A stretch of 64,000 bases of DNA from Maridesulfovibrio hydrothermalis AM13 = DSM 14728 (GCF_000331025.1 NC_020055.1:3629370-3693369); one strand, 5' to 3'. Positions 27,725 to 37,088 are shown, counted from the first letter of the stretch. Notes: generated by a model not told the origin, from the letters alone. Program-made: numbers and translations.

Positions 27725-28294
27725 TTAAGACTTCTTCCAGATGTATTTAATCTCAGGCCTTAAAGTCTGGTAGACTTTGATGGCCTTGCGCACCGCATCC
27801 ACTGTTCCCACAGAGGAATAAGTTGCACCGGAAATGGAATCGATATCTCCGCCCTTGGCAGTCACCTGCATGGATTCAAGGCCGTGAGCCTTAAATTTAC
27901 TGGTAAAGGAGCCGTCCATAATACGGGTTCCCAGTCCCGGTGTTTCGGTCTGGGTCGTGATGCCGATGCCCAGAAGTTCATCTTTTTCCACATCAAAGCC
28001 GACCATGACCCCGATATCACCGGAATAGCCGGGAGCAAAACTTTCGAGTGCAACTCCCACAAGCCTGCCGTCTTTTATGGCAGGAAAGACTGTCACATCG
28101 CCAATAATCACACGTTCAGCGATAGGATCATTATCGCGGTTTTCGAGCACTGAAAGAAGTGCCGGCCCTTGCACGTAAGTCAGAACCTGTTGTTCAATCT
28201 GACTTTTAGTGGCTTGCTTCAAGTTAACCAGCACCGCCCCGGAGGTGGCGCAGATGACTGAAAGAACCACAAGCATATGAAGTATTTCACGCAT
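27725..28294 (-). CDS. rnfG: Rnf complex FMN-binding subunit RnfG
   Basis: 189 residues with one N-terminal membrane helix and a periplasmic FMN-binding domain. The flavinylation motif is DSISGATYSS (near residue 155), where ApbE links FMN to the Thr by a phosphoester bond. LGIGITTQTETPGLGTRI is a second family hallmark. The gene begins four bases after the rnfD stop and is followed by rnfE. Confidence 0.95.
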   Translation of the reverse strand: MREILHMLVVLSVICATSGAVLVNLKQATKSQIEQQVLTYVQGPALLSVLENRDNDPIAERVIIGDVTVFPAIKDGRLVGVALESFAPGYSGDIGVMVGFDVEKDELLGIGITTQTETPGLGTRIMDGSFTSKFKAHGLESMQVTAKGGDIDSISGATYSSVGTVDAVRKAIKVYQTLRPEIKYIWKKS

Positions 28295-28297
28295 GGC

Positions 28298-29269
28298 TTA
28301 GCGGCCTCCGAAAGGTTTGGGGCGAACCCGATCCAGAAGGGGGGTGAGCAGATTTGCAACCATTATGGCAAATGGTACGCCGTCAGGATAAACGCCGTAT
28401 ACCCGGATAATTATCACCATAGCCCCCGCAATAAGCCCGAAAAGCACCTGCGGCATCCAGCCAACCGGACTGGAGGCAACATCAGGAGCCAGAAAAAAAG
28501 CTCCGAACATCACTGATCCGGTCAGAAGATGAAAAAGCGGGCTTGCATAAATTTCAGGATTGATCATCCAGAATATCGCGGAGGCAGCAATCACGCCCAG
28601 CAAAAATGCAATGGGGATGAAGAAACGCACCCACCCTGCTGCAATCAGGAAGATGCCCCCAGCCAGCACAGCTGCAATCTGAGATGCGCCCAGTCCGCCA
28701 AGCTGCTGGCCGATAAATAAATCCATGTAATCAAACTGGTTGATGGATTCCAGCCCAAAATATTTAAGCTGATCAAGAGGAGTATTGATCAGGTAGTGAG
28801 ACAGATTCATATCAATATCCATAGCCGCAGGCCATGAAAGACGACAGAACGCCCATGCCACCAGCGGAGCACAGATAGGATTAGTACCGAATCCGCCGAA
28901 AACAGTACGGCCCATTATTATCGTAAGGGACGCGCCCGCAACGACCAGCCACCACTGTGCTGTCGCCGGAAGCAGGAAGGCAAACAGTATGCCTTCATAA
29001 AGTGCAGAAAAATTATCAACATTGATGTCCCGGTCCTGCATCTTGAGACAGACAGCCTCAGTTATAACAGCCACCGATCCCGCAAGACCGATAACGGCAA
29101 ATGCAGGCAGACCGAACATAATAACAGCCATGACCATCGCAGGCAGAAGAGCCAGAAGATGATACTGCATCATCTTCTGCACGGTACGTCTGCTGCGCCA
29201 GTGAGGAGCAGGAGAAACCGTAAGTCTGACTGCAATGTCAGACATTGCTTTAATTACAGGAGGAGTCAT
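28298..29269 (-). CDS. rnfD: Rnf complex membrane subunit RnfD, with altered flavinylation site
   Basis: 323 residues with about nine helices, RnfD/NqrB family (SPAPHWRSRRTVQKMM near the start, IIMGRTVFGGFGTNPICAPL in the middle, LTGSVMFGAFFLAPD late). Where relatives carry SGATPL, the Thr of which takes covalent FMN, this protein reads LINTPLDQLK: the Thr-Pro-Leu core is kept but the SGA before it is not. It may be flavinylated less efficiently, differently, or not at all. AAGGGTT precedes the ATG; a 161-base spacer separates it from rnfC. Confidence 0.93.
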   Translation of the reverse strand: MTPPVIKAMSDIAVRLTVSPAPHWRSRRTVQKMMQYHLLALLPAMVMAVIMFGLPAFAVIGLAGSVAVITEAVCLKMQDRDINVDNFSALYEGILFAFLLPATAQWWLVVAGASLTIIMGRTVFGGFGTNPICAPLVAWAFCRLSWPAAMDIDMNLSHYLINTPLDQLKYFGLESINQFDYMDLFIGQQLGGLGASQIAAVLAGGIFLIAAGWVRFFIPIAFLLGVIAASAIFWMINPEIYASPLFHLLTGSVMFGAFFLAPDVASSPVGWMPQVLFGLIAGAMVIIIRVYGVYPDGVPFAIMVANLLTPLLDRVRPKPFGGR

Positions 29270-29430
29270 ATTTTAACCCTTAAAACTTGTATGTTTAACC
29301 AATCTTTTGTTCTGGCATGCATCCGGCATCCCGTCGGAAACCGAAGAGCCTCTTTGCTCTACCCCGTCCAGAGGCTTGATCCTGCCCACCGGAGCCAGCC
29401 AACCTTTAAAAGCCTAAAGCGCGTCCCGCT
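29270..29430 (-). other. Structured spacer between rnfC and rnfD
   Basis: 161 bases inside the operon, unlike the other gaps of 3-25 bases. It is GC-rich and contains an inverted repeat AGCCTCT/AGAGGCT (29347-29353 and 29370-29376). It may be a transcript processing or attenuation site, or an extragenic repeat copy; I cannot test for other copies. No open frame fits an extra Rnf subunit. Confidence 0.4.
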
Positions 29431-30564
29431 CTAAACTCCACCGGTCCGGAGCTGGTCTTTGGCAAAACGGATGTATTGCAAAATAGGCCGCCTGACTGTG
29501 CAGTTGAATGAGCATAGCCCGCATTCGAAACAACTGTTCAGGTTGTACTTCTCAGCCATTTCAAACCGTTCATATTCTGCATAACGGCTGATCATATTGG
29601 GAAGGATACGGGCCGGACAGCTGAGCACACATTCTCCGCAATTAATGCAGGTTGCATCCTCAATTGAAGGAAATTCATCTGCTGAAATTACAAACAGACC
29701 GTAATCACCCTTTTTTACTCCCTCATCCAGACTGTAAACAGCCTCCCCGCGGAAAGGACCGCCCAGAACAACCTTGTCTCCTGACTGAACTTTAATATCC
29801 AGCTCACTGAGCAAATGGCGGATGGGAGTTCCAAGAGCAACGCGGTAGTTTTTACCGCTGATCGTCATGATGGTAGAGGTGACGGGCAACCCGTATTTCG
29901 CAACCAGACCAAGGTCATAAAGATCCATGATACTCAGAATCTTAGTGTCCTCAGGATATTCCTTTCCAGTGACGGCCTTGACCGTCAGGGCATCAAGAGA
30001 TCTGGGATACTTCGGCTTGACATAAGCAGTTTGCGCGCCGTGGAGAGAAAAAGAAGATCCATACGCCACAGCCAGCGCTGTATGCATAGGGGTGATCAGC
30101 GTTTCAGCCAGCCTTAATCCGGCTTCGAGAATTTCCTTCTCATCCCTTAAAAGCTGTTCGGAGACAGATATCCCCGGCTCGGAGTTAAGACCGTTGATAA
30201 CCAGCGTCTCAGTTCGCGATGAAAGCGGGGCAACATCAATGCCCAGCCCCTGCAAGGTGCGCAAAAGTTCTTTTCCCGGCCCCATTGACTGTACATCAAC
30301 CGGCTCAACGGCTGATTCACCACCATCACATTTGATAGTTAAATGATGATAGTTGACTTTTACAGCCTTGCCGGAAGCAGCGGCGTGACAGGCTCCGCCA
30401 AACTTTGAAGGATGTTCGGCAATGATTTCACCGCGCGAAATCTTCTGGCCCTTACGGGCTTTCAGGACAAGGTTGCGAACCTGAATATTAAGTTCAGCCG
30501 GCGCGCTGATATCTGCCACGCTCTTTTGAACACCGGATTCAAGTGAATAATTAATCTTAAGCAT
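29431..30564 (-). CDS. rnfC: Rnf complex subunit RnfC, without the usual glycine-rich FMN/NADH loop
   Basis: 377 residues from the ATG at 30564, five bases after the cytochrome stop and preceded by GAGGTAGG; longer starts would overlap the cytochrome gene. It has the N-terminal barrel-sandwich part and two C-terminal [4Fe-4S] sites (CINCGECVLSCP and CFECGLCSFNC). Canonical RnfC is over 430 residues and carries GGAGFPT followed by NGAECEPY for FMN and NADH. Here the corresponding stretch reads LQGLGIDVAPLSS, then VINGLNSEPGIS: no glycine loop. It may not bind NADH. This fits electrons arriving from the adjacent cytochrome c or from the RnfB fusion. Confidence 0.92.
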   Translation of the reverse strand: MLKINYSLESGVQKSVADISAPAELNIQVRNLVLKARKGQKISRGEIIAEHPSKFGGACHAAASGKAVKVNYHHLTIKCDGGESAVEPVDVQSMGPGKELLRTLQGLGIDVAPLSSRTETLVINGLNSEPGISVSEQLLRDEKEILEAGLRLAETLITPMHTALAVAYGSSFSLHGAQTAYVKPKYPRSLDALTVKAVTGKEYPEDTKILSIMDLYDLGLVAKYGLPVTSTIMTISGKNYRVALGTPIRHLLSELDIKVQSGDKVVLGGPFRGEAVYSLDEGVKKGDYGLFVISADEFPSIEDATCINCGECVLSCPARILPNMISRYAEYERFEMAEKYNLNSCFECGLCSFNCTVRRPILQYIRFAKDQLRTGGV

Positions 30565-30569
30565 GTAGC

Positions 30570-31046
30570 CTACCTCGCATGGCATTCGTAACAGGAGTCT
30601 TCGCCATAAGGACCGCCATCACTTTCATGGCAGCTCATACACTGACCATGAAATGCATCAGCTCTTAAAGGAATGTTTTCAGTGTCCGGTCTATCCTCGT
30701 CGGCTAAGGGGGCAACAGGGACATCAGCATGGCAACGAAGACAAGCTTCATCGCTGGAAAAACTCTGCTGATGTTCAACCCTGAACTTTTCATCAAAGGC
30801 CGCAGGATGACAGGAGCCGCATGCAACAGGCCTGTCCTGCCCTATTTCATCATGATGACAGTCGGCACAGTCATAGCCATACTCATCGGCGTGCACAAAA
30901 TGGGTGAATACAACCCTGCCGCCGCTGTTATCAATAACCACACGGGCAGGATTATCCTGCACAGCAGGCGGAAAAAGAAACCCGGCAACTGCGGCTATAG
31001 CGAACACAACAACAATAGCTGTTATGGGGATATATCTGTTCTTCAA
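30570..31046 (-). CDS. Multiheme periplasmic cytochrome c, first gene of the Rnf operon
   Basis: 158 residues with a TTG start (AAGGA eight bases upstream). One N-terminal helix anchors or exports it. Five CxxCH heme motifs are present (CADCH, CGSCH, CLRCH, CMSCH, CYECH) together with extra His that could be distal ligands. It resembles class III-type multiheme cytochromes. Lying first in the operon and five bases before rnfC, it probably links the periplasmic cytochrome pool (for example hydrogenase or formate electrons via TpIc3) to Rnf. A cytochrome gene next to rnf is known from other Desulfovibrio; here I rely on the sequence itself. Confidence 0.92.
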   Translation of the reverse strand: MKNRYIPITAIVVVFAIAAVAGFLFPPAVQDNPARVVIDNSGGRVVFTHFVHADEYGYDCADCHHDEIGQDRPVACGSCHPAAFDEKFRVEHQQSFSSDEACLRCHADVPVAPLADEDRPDTENIPLRADAFHGQCMSCHESDGGPYGEDSCYECHAR

Positions 31047-31100
31047 CGGATCAATCCTTGGTTTTGAAATATTTAAATAATGGGCGCACGGCCCTGCAAA

Positions 31101-31259
31101 CTATCGGTAATCGGTAAAATGAGTTCTGAAATTTAAATGCTGCTTCCAGTCTCCCTGAAATTTTATGGTTAACGGAACCCTATCCTCTACCGGAAATTCA
31201 TCTGCCGCGATGTGGATATTGCCGACATCAACGTCTTGCTCTATTTCATGCCGATCTGT
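31101..31259 (-). pseudogene. Possible gene remnant, C-terminal part only
   Basis: A 52-codon open stretch on the minus strand ending in TAG at 31101 reads like real protein (DEFPVEDRVPLTIKFQGDWK, then HLNFRTHFTDYR). It is bounded upstream by a stop and has no ATG, GTG or TTG. It would be the tail of a decayed gene just upstream of the Rnf operon. I do not recognise the family, and chance coding cannot be excluded. Confidence 0.3.
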
Positions 31260-31893
31260 TCAGCATGCAGCGAAATGACACTGCAACCTTTTTCTGATTG
31301 ATTGATCAGTCAACAATTGCGATACTTTTATAAAAATGCCTGCGTTTCGTTCAACAGGTCATTATAACGTTCTTTTTGCTGAACGAATGGCCTGCTTACA
31401 AGCAGTTCTTCCATTCTAAAACTCAAATACCACACTATGATTGGGCAATCATTCAGTGACAATAAGCAAACACCATACCATTACACTCTAGAAAGGCAAA
31501 AATGCCATAATAAACACATCGTACTCATTCAATTTAATGGAGAAAAAAGGAAAGGAGATTTAAACTTCCTGCACCATCCAGCGTTGTAACGAGGTGAGTG
31601 TTCAAACCTATTTGTGAATTTTTACTCAAATTCTGAAAAAATAGACTCTGCAAAACCGGACTGGTGTCAAAAAGCTAGCAATAGCAGACAGTTTGCCTCG
31701 TTCCGATAAAAAGGACATGGGTCTGTTATTTCAGACGACAGATTATTACAAAAAGTATAGATAAACTTCACTTAAATATATAAAGACATTTCAAAATTTA
31801 ATAAGTAACCGTAAGATAGCCTGTTGCCAATTTTAATATTAACTAATCTGATCGAATCTGACGTATGAGTCGAACTTGTTCAATGGAGAACCT
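31260..31893. other. Long intergenic region upstream of the Rnf operon
   Basis: About 630 bases, AT-rich, between the operon side and the divergent ABM gene. No convincing gene. A purine-rich GAGAAAAAAGGAAAGGAGA stretch near 31540 resembles a ribosome site but no frame of useful length follows it. The Rnf operon promoter must lie here or in the remnant next to it. Confidence 0.35.
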
Positions 31894-32238
31894 ATGTTTG
31901 CTGTAATATTTGAAGTGAAACCAAAAGATGAAGGTAAAGCTGAATACCTTGAAATTGCAGGTAAAATCAAAAAGTTTTTGGAAGAACAAAAAGGATTTAT
32001 CTCAATAGAACGTTTCCAGAGCCTTGCTGATGAGCGCAAAGTTCTAAGTCTTTCATTCTGGGAAGATGAACCGTCCATTGAAAGGTGGCGCAAACTGCTG
32101 GAACACAGGGACGCCCAGAAACACGGTAAATATTATTTATTTGAATCCTACAGGATCAGAGTTGCAGAGGTTGTCCGGGATTATTCAGATACAGTCAGAT
32201 CAGAAGCTCCTGCTGATTCCAGCAACGAACTGTTATAA
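31894..32238 (+). CDS. ABM-domain protein (antibiotic biosynthesis monooxygenase superfamily)
   Basis: 114 residues from the ATG at 31894, preceded by TGGAGAA; an upstream in-frame TTG has no ribosome site. The fold pattern is that of a heme-oxygenase-like or YgiN-like ABM protein: MFAVIFEVKPKDEGKAEYLE at the start, GFISIERFQS, LSFWEDEPSIERWR, then HGKYYLFESYRIRV. The WEDEP and RW pattern is common in the subfamily annotated as monooxygenases of unknown substrate. It stands alone; no obvious partner. Confidence 0.82.
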   Translation: MFAVIFEVKPKDEGKAEYLEIAGKIKKFLEEQKGFISIERFQSLADERKVLSLSFWEDEPSIERWRKLLEHRDAQKHGKYYLFESYRIRVAEVVRDYSDTVRSEAPADSSNELL

Positions 32239-32486
32239 CAAATTTTAACCCTTTTAAAAATAAAAGAGACAATCACTATTCTAATAAAAATATGAAAAAG
32301 CAGTATATATAATTGCGACCATAGCTACACACCATACAGTACGAACAATACCTAACAAGCTATTGTACCAAGGGGAGGCGTAAACGATATACAGGCCGGA
32401 TGATCATGATTGGGGCATGATTGTTAAGTTTCAGAAATGGAACAGTCTGTTGTCTGCTGCAAATGTACTAACCTTAAAGGGGTGTT

Positions 32487-34520
32487 ATGAAATTTTCAAT
32501 CCGAAACAAGATTGTACTAATGTCAGTCTGTATAGCATTAGTCACTGCTATATCGATTTTTCTCACAGTTAACTACTACGTGGGTGAAGGATTTGCCACT
32601 GAAGCTGTGCGCAATATTTCTACCATGCACAAGGTCGTGGACAGGCATATTGAAACCCTCTCCAAGGGGTTTCGTGAGAAGGCGCAACTGCTCGGCAATG
32701 ATGTAGGCTTAATCAAGTCCGTCCAAAGCAGAAATAAAGAAGAAGCGCACAACCTTTTAAAAGCACTTATGTTTGAAACACAGTCTGAATTCATCACTCT
32801 GACTGATAAAAAAGGCAATGTTATTGCCCGCGCCCATTCCAGCAGAGCCGGAGATTCAGTCCAGTCCCATGGAACAGTTCAAAACGCATTACGCGGACAG
32901 GTCAGTTCCGGAATAATCAAAGGTAAAGAGGTCAAATTCTCTTTACGTGCCACCGCTCCGGTTAAAGACGGGAATCATATCATAGGCACAATTTCGCTCG
33001 GGACATCACTGTCTGACAAAGATTTCGTTGATGACATTAAAAAATTTTCCGACCTTGAAGTTACCGTTTTCAATGGCGACACAAGGGAGATGACGACCAT
33101 CATCAAATCCGGCAGACGCGCCGTCGGAACCAGAATGAACAATCCGAAAGTACTTGAAACAGTTATTAACCGCGGGGAGTCCTTCCTTGCCAGAAATAAC
33201 ATTTTGGGTATTGATTACCAGACTGCTTACTGGCCTATAAAAGGTATGAATGGTGACAACATAGGCATGTGGTTCATCGGCATGCCGATTGAAACCATGA
33301 TCAAATCACAAAATAGTGTTAGAAATTCATCGCTTGCAGTTATTGCCATCATCATCCCTTTTATCATGCTTGTTGCATGGTTTCTTGCCAGATCAATTGC
33401 GAAGCCCATTGTGCAAACAACGGAATATGCCACCAACGTAGCCGGTGGCGATCTTGATCAGGTTCTTACTGTAACTACTAAGGATGAGGTAGGAGTACTT
33501 GCTGACGCACTTGGCTCAATGGTTGTCAACCTTAAAGAAAAAATCAGCGAAGCGCAGGAGCAGACCCGCCTTGCCGCTGTAGAGACCGAAAAAGCCCACA
33601 AAGCTATGAAAGAAGCGGAAGAAGCCAGAGCACAGGCTGAGACGGCCAAACGCGACGGAATGCTTCAGGCTGCCGAAGAACTTCAGGGCGTTGTTGAGAT
33701 TATCTCAGCAGCCTCGGAAGAACTTTCTGCCCAGATTGAACAATCATCTACCGGATCTGACATGCAAAGCCAGCGCACTGGTGAAACAGCCACTGCTATG
33801 GAGGAAATGAATGCTACGGTCCTTGAAGTTGCCAGAAGCTCCGGTAAAGCTTCCGGTACAGCCAACGAAGCAAAATCCACCGCCACAGCCGGAGCAGAAG
33901 TAGTTAAAACCATGATATCCGGAATCGGCACGGTGCAAAATTACTCACAGGCCTTAGAACAGGAAATGGGGCAGCTCGGAACCAGCGCAAATAAAATAGG
34001 TCAGATTATTGATGTAATTTCAGACATTGCCGACCAGACCAATCTGCTTGCCTTAAATGCAGCAATCGAAGCCGCACGCGCAGGTGAAGCAGGACGGGGA
34101 TTTGCCGTTGTCGCAGACGAAGTACGCAAACTTGCAGAAAAAACCATGACTGCAACAAGTGAAGTTGAACAGGCCATCGCAGGCATTCAGCGGGGAACTA
34201 ATGAGAGTATCCGCCAGTGTTCAAATACTGTTAAGGAAATCAGCTCTGTTTCAAATATGGCTGCCGATGCAGGAAATTCTCTTACCGAAATCATGGCCCT
34301 CAATGATGAGGTTTCTGACCAGATTCGCGGAATTGCCGCGGCATGCGAAGAACAGTCTGCCACATCGGAAGAAATCAACCGTGCAGTTGAAGAGATCAAT
34401 AACATCTCGACCGAAACCAGCGATGCCATGCGCCAGTCATCGGAAGCAATCATGGATCTGGCCGGACAGGCCCAGAGACTGAAAGCAATAATTGAACAAA
34501 TGCAAAACGAAAACAGCTAA
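32487..34520 (+). CDS. Methyl-accepting chemotaxis protein with double-Cache periplasmic sensor
   Basis: 677 residues. Membrane helix 1 (about 9-30), large periplasmic Cache-type sensor (about 31-278, with [17 protein letters not shown] and [11 protein letters not shown]), helix 2 (about 282-305), HAMP (about 305-358), coiled coil, and a standard MCP tip ([26 protein letters not shown], near residue 520). No C-terminal pentapeptide for CheR binding is visible (the end is EQMQNENS). It should bind a small molecule outside the cell and control CheA. AAGGGGTG precedes the start and a terminator follows directly. The ligand is unknown. Confidence 0.93.
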   Translation: MKFSIRNKIVLMSVCIALVTAISIFLTVNYYVGEGFATEAVRNISTMHKVVDRHIETLSKGFREKAQLLGNDVGLIKSVQSRNKEEAHNLLKALMFETQSEFITLTDKKGNVIARAHSSRAGDSVQSHGTVQNALRGQVSSGIIKGKEVKFSLRATAPVKDGNHIIGTISLGTSLSDKDFVDDIKKFSDLEVTVFNGDTREMTTIIKSGRRAVGTRMNNPKVLETVINRGESFLARNNILGIDYQTAYWPIKGMNGDNIGMWFIGMPIETMIKSQNSVRNSSLAVIAIIIPFIMLVAWFLARSIAKPIVQTTEYATNVAGGDLDQVLTVTTKDEVGVLADALGSMVVNLKEKISEAQEQTRLAAVETEKAHKAMKEAEEARAQAETAKRDGMLQAAEELQGVVEIISAASEELSAQIEQSSTGSDMQSQRTGETATAMEEMNATVLEVARSSGKASGTANEAKSTATAGAEVVKTMISGIGTVQNYSQALEQEMGQLGTSANKIGQIIDVISDIADQTNLLALNAAIEAARAGEAGRGFAVVADEVRKLAEKTMTATSEVEQAIAGIQRGTNESIRQCSNTVKEISSVSNMAADAGNSLTEIMALNDEVSDQIRGIAAACEEQSATSEEINRAVEEINNISTETSDAMRQSSEAIMDLAGQAQRLKAIIEQMQNENS

Positions 34521-34525
34521 CCAGA

Positions 34526-34564
34526 AAGGCCGGTCTCAGTTTAAGAGGTCGGCCTTTTTTTTAA
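34526..34564 (+). terminator. Rho-independent terminator after the Cache MCP gene
   Basis: A 12-bp stem (AAGGCCGGTCTC with GAGGTCGGCCTT, two G-U pairs), seven-base loop, then a run of T. Confidence 0.85.
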
Positions 34565-34902
34565 AATACGGCAAATTTCTGCTACTGAGAAACTGACACC
34601 TGAAGCTCATATACTATTCTATCTTCACTCAGCCATACAACTTACTCAAATCAAAAACCAATCTGCCAGATTATCTCTCTATTACCAACCTGCACGTTAA
34701 GCACTTTCCTCAAGACACATAATGATCGACTGATCAAACACTCAGCTTTGAATTGTTTTTATAATTAACAAAAAGCTGGTAACGTCATAGTAGTAGTTCC
34801 CGCTTGAAGAAGCAAACAATTATCATTACCAAGAGGCTTCAGCCGACCGTAAGTTTGTGCCACTTCATGCGTAGAACTCAATGTCAAACGGTAAGGAGAG
34901 TC
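34565..34902. other. Leader region of the TorT-like gene
   Basis: 338 bases without a recognisable gene. The frame of the TorT-like gene is open back to a TTG at 34804, but those codons do not look coding. An imperfect palindrome ATGATCGACTGATCA near 34720 could be an operator; unproven. Confidence 0.35.
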
Positions 34903-36090
34903 ATGGCAATCACCTTTTTTTTACATAGCTGCAGTTCTCTTTTTTTTCAAAAAGGATATAAACTTTGCTTCATGGTTTTGATACTGACCGCTTTATTTGT
35001 CCCTGACAGCAATGCCAATGCAGAAAACTGCTGGTGGCCCATTCAGGTAAAAAGCTACTATGGTATTTACGAGACTAAAACAAAAAAGTCTGGAAAGGCA
35101 TCCTCAACATTGCAAGGCCCAAAGCTTGAGGAATGGCTTCCCCCAACAGCGGCTGCCAGACCCTACACTATCGGAATTTCTGTTCCTCATATTAAAGATT
35201 CATACTGGGTTGCTGTTAATTACGGAATTATACAGGAAGCTAAACGCCTTGGCGTTGGCATAAAAATGCGTGAAGCCGGCGGTTACAATAATCTGGACAA
35301 ACAAATCAAGCAGGTGGAAGAACTTATCCGCTCTAACGTAGACGGAATCATTCTCGGCTCGATCAGTTATACCGGAACAGATGCAATTATCACGAAAACT
35401 GTTAAAAGCAATATTCCCATAGTTGAAGTAATTAATGATATTAATGCCCCTGACATTACAGCCAAAGCTTTGGTCTCATTTTATGACATGGGTTATTACG
35501 CCGGAGAATTTTTAGCGGAACATGCAGAAGATTCCGGTAAAAATGACCTGAGAATACTATTTCTCCCCGGACCGCAAGCTTCTGGATGGGCTTCGGATAC
35601 TTTGGACGGATTTAATGACGCTATGCAGTATTTTCCCGGCAGAGTTGATATAGTCGCTGTTAAATGGGGTGATACCGGAAGGAATAAACAAAGTGAATTG
35701 ATCCGCAATGCTATGAAAGATAATCCGGATATTGATTACATCGTAGGTAATGCGGTAGCCGCAGAAGTTGCACCTGAGATATTAAAAGAATCAGGAAAAG
35801 ATAAAAAAACAGCTGTAGTTTCAACATATATCATTCCTGCGCTATATGACAAAATTAAAACCGGAAAAGTAATTGCGGCTCCTTCTGATCTCACCGTATT
35901 TCAAGGCCGCATGGCGGTTGACATGCTTGTCCGAATTCTTAACGGAAAAAAAGCAGGGACCGACTTTCCTTTCCGTTCTGGACCGTTCATCCCCACTATT
36001 ACCCCGGAAAACATAAAGAGTTATCCCTACGAAGGTTTATTCGGTCCTAGAGATTACAAGCCTGTTTTTAAACTGGAACCGAAGAAATAA
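34903..36090 (+). CDS. torT: TorT-like periplasmic binding protein
   Basis: 395 residues from the ATG at 34903, chosen because AAGGAGAG lies three bases upstream. After a long N-terminal region a signal peptide-like helix ends near SNANA. The mature part matches TorT, the periplasmic TMAO-sensing partner of the kinase TorS: ENCWWPIQVKSYYG at the start, GISVPHIKDSYWVAVNYGI, GIILGSISYTG, YIVGNAVAAEVAPEIL, YKPVFKL at the end. TorT presents ligand to the TorS sensor domain instead of to a transporter. Directly after its stop lies only the first 43 codons of a sensor kinase, so its partner seems to have been lost here. Confidence 0.85.
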   Translation: MAITFFLHSCSSLFFQKGYKLCFMVLILTALFVPDSNANAENCWWPIQVKSYYGIYETKTKKSGKASSTLQGPKLEEWLPPTAAARPYTIGISVPHIKDSYWVAVNYGIIQEAKRLGVGIKMREAGGYNNLDKQIKQVEELIRSNVDGIILGSISYTGTDAIITKTVKSNIPIVEVINDINAPDITAKALVSFYDMGYYAGEFLAEHAEDSGKNDLRILFLPGPQASGWASDTLDGFNDAMQYFPGRVDIVAVKWGDTGRNKQSELIRNAMKDNPDIDYIVGNAVAAEVAPEILKESGKDKKTAVVSTYIIPALYDKIKTGKVIAAPSDLTVFQGRMAVDMLVRILNGKKAGTDFPFRSGPFIPTITPENIKSYPYEGLFGPRDYKPVFKLEPKK

Positions 36091-36222
36091 ATGTTCCAAA
36101 CTCTGCTTAATATCCGTATCCGGAATAAGCTCTTTTTAGCTTATTATCTTGCCTTTTTACTGGCGTTCGCTGTTGCCGGCTCCATGATTTACATGCAGGC
36201 GCGCATAATTATTAAAAGCTGA
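36091..36222 (+). pseudogene. Truncated N-terminus of a TorS-like sensor kinase
   Basis: An ATG directly following the TorT-like stop opens a 43-codon frame: IRIRNKLFLAYYLAFLLAFAVAGSMIYMQARI, the amphipathic start and first membrane helix typical of TorS-like or related histidine kinases. It ends at TGA (36220) with nothing similar in any frame afterwards; the end of the next, opposite gene is only 20 bases away. This looks like a kinase gene from which all but the first helix was deleted. Confidence 0.65.
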
Positions 36223-36242
36223 CCGTAGATTTCCGGCACTGA

Positions 36243-37022
36243 TTATCTGGCTATAGGGCAAGGCTCACTGACTTTTATATATTTGCGGGCTATCCGCTGC
36301 ACCACACCATCGTCTACTAATTCTTTGATTACCTTGTTCAACTCTTTCATCCTGTACCTCCACCGTGATCTTTTGGATACGCCGATATAGAGATCAACAC
36401 TATAGTCCGGAACGTATGGCTCCTTTACTATTACAGCATCAAGATCCTTTTCGGTTATATCATAATCAACCTGACAGTCAGTTCCGATAATTATGTCCAA
36501 GCGTCCGGCAGTCAGCATTTCCAGCAACTGCTTTTCTGAATTTTTAGCATTTTTTTTCAAGCCGGTATCATTATCAAATTTTGGAAAATATGCTGAATTA
36601 CGAGTAAAACCGACCCGTAGGCCTTTCAAATCCTCATATTTTTCAACGCTCCAACTACGCCCTGCACGAGAATAAAAAGCCGGACGGCATGCATAATATG
36701 GAATTTCAGAGTAAATAATATACTCCTCACGCTCCGCAGTTTTTGCAATGCCAGTCATAAAATCTCTGGTGCCATCTTTCATATACTTCAAACACCGCGC
36801 CCACGGATAGCGTTCAACTGTAAATTCAATGTGCATTCTTTTGCCAAGCAGAGCAAGCAGGTCTATATCTATACCGCTTAAACTCCCATCTTCCCGGGCA
36901 ATTCTAAAAGGCGGCCATAAATCAGTTGCGACTTCAGCACTGTCGGCCACGCTAAAAGCCGGACAACACATACTGAGCAGCAGGACTGCCGACAATATCG
37001 GTATTTTAATACGTAACACCAT
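36243..37022 (-). CDS. Amino-acid-type periplasmic binding protein (SBP_bac_3), orphan
   Basis: 259 residues with a signal peptide (cleavage near AFS). The PBP2 body reads ATDLWPPFRIAREDGSLSGIDIDLL, GIAKTAEREEYIIYSEIPYY, GLRVGFTRNSAYFP, DYSVDLYIGVSKRS, typical of HisJ/GlnH-like proteins that bind polar amino acids. No permease or ATPase is near. The gene is 66 bases downstream of, and on the same strand as, a large PAS/GAF/GGDEF gene, so the two may be co-transcribed. GGGGG lies close before the ATG; a GTG is the next codon. Compare the PhnD-like and BMP-like genes in this window, which also sit beside cyclic-di-GMP genes. Confidence 0.82.
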   Translation of the reverse strand: MVLRIKIPILSAVLLLSMCCPAFSVADSAEVATDLWPPFRIAREDGSLSGIDIDLLALLGKRMHIEFTVERYPWARCLKYMKDGTRDFMTGIAKTAEREEYIIYSEIPYYACRPAFYSRAGRSWSVEKYEDLKGLRVGFTRNSAYFPKFDNDTGLKKNAKNSEKQLLEMLTAGRLDIIIGTDCQVDYDITEKDLDAVIVKEPYVPDYSVDLYIGVSKRSRWRYRMKELNKVIKELVDDGVVQRIARKYIKVSEPCPIAR

Positions 37023-37088
37023 TTCCCCCTGCTCAGAAATTAACGCTGACCGCCTTTTATATCCAAGTTTTTTATATTCACAGAAAGG

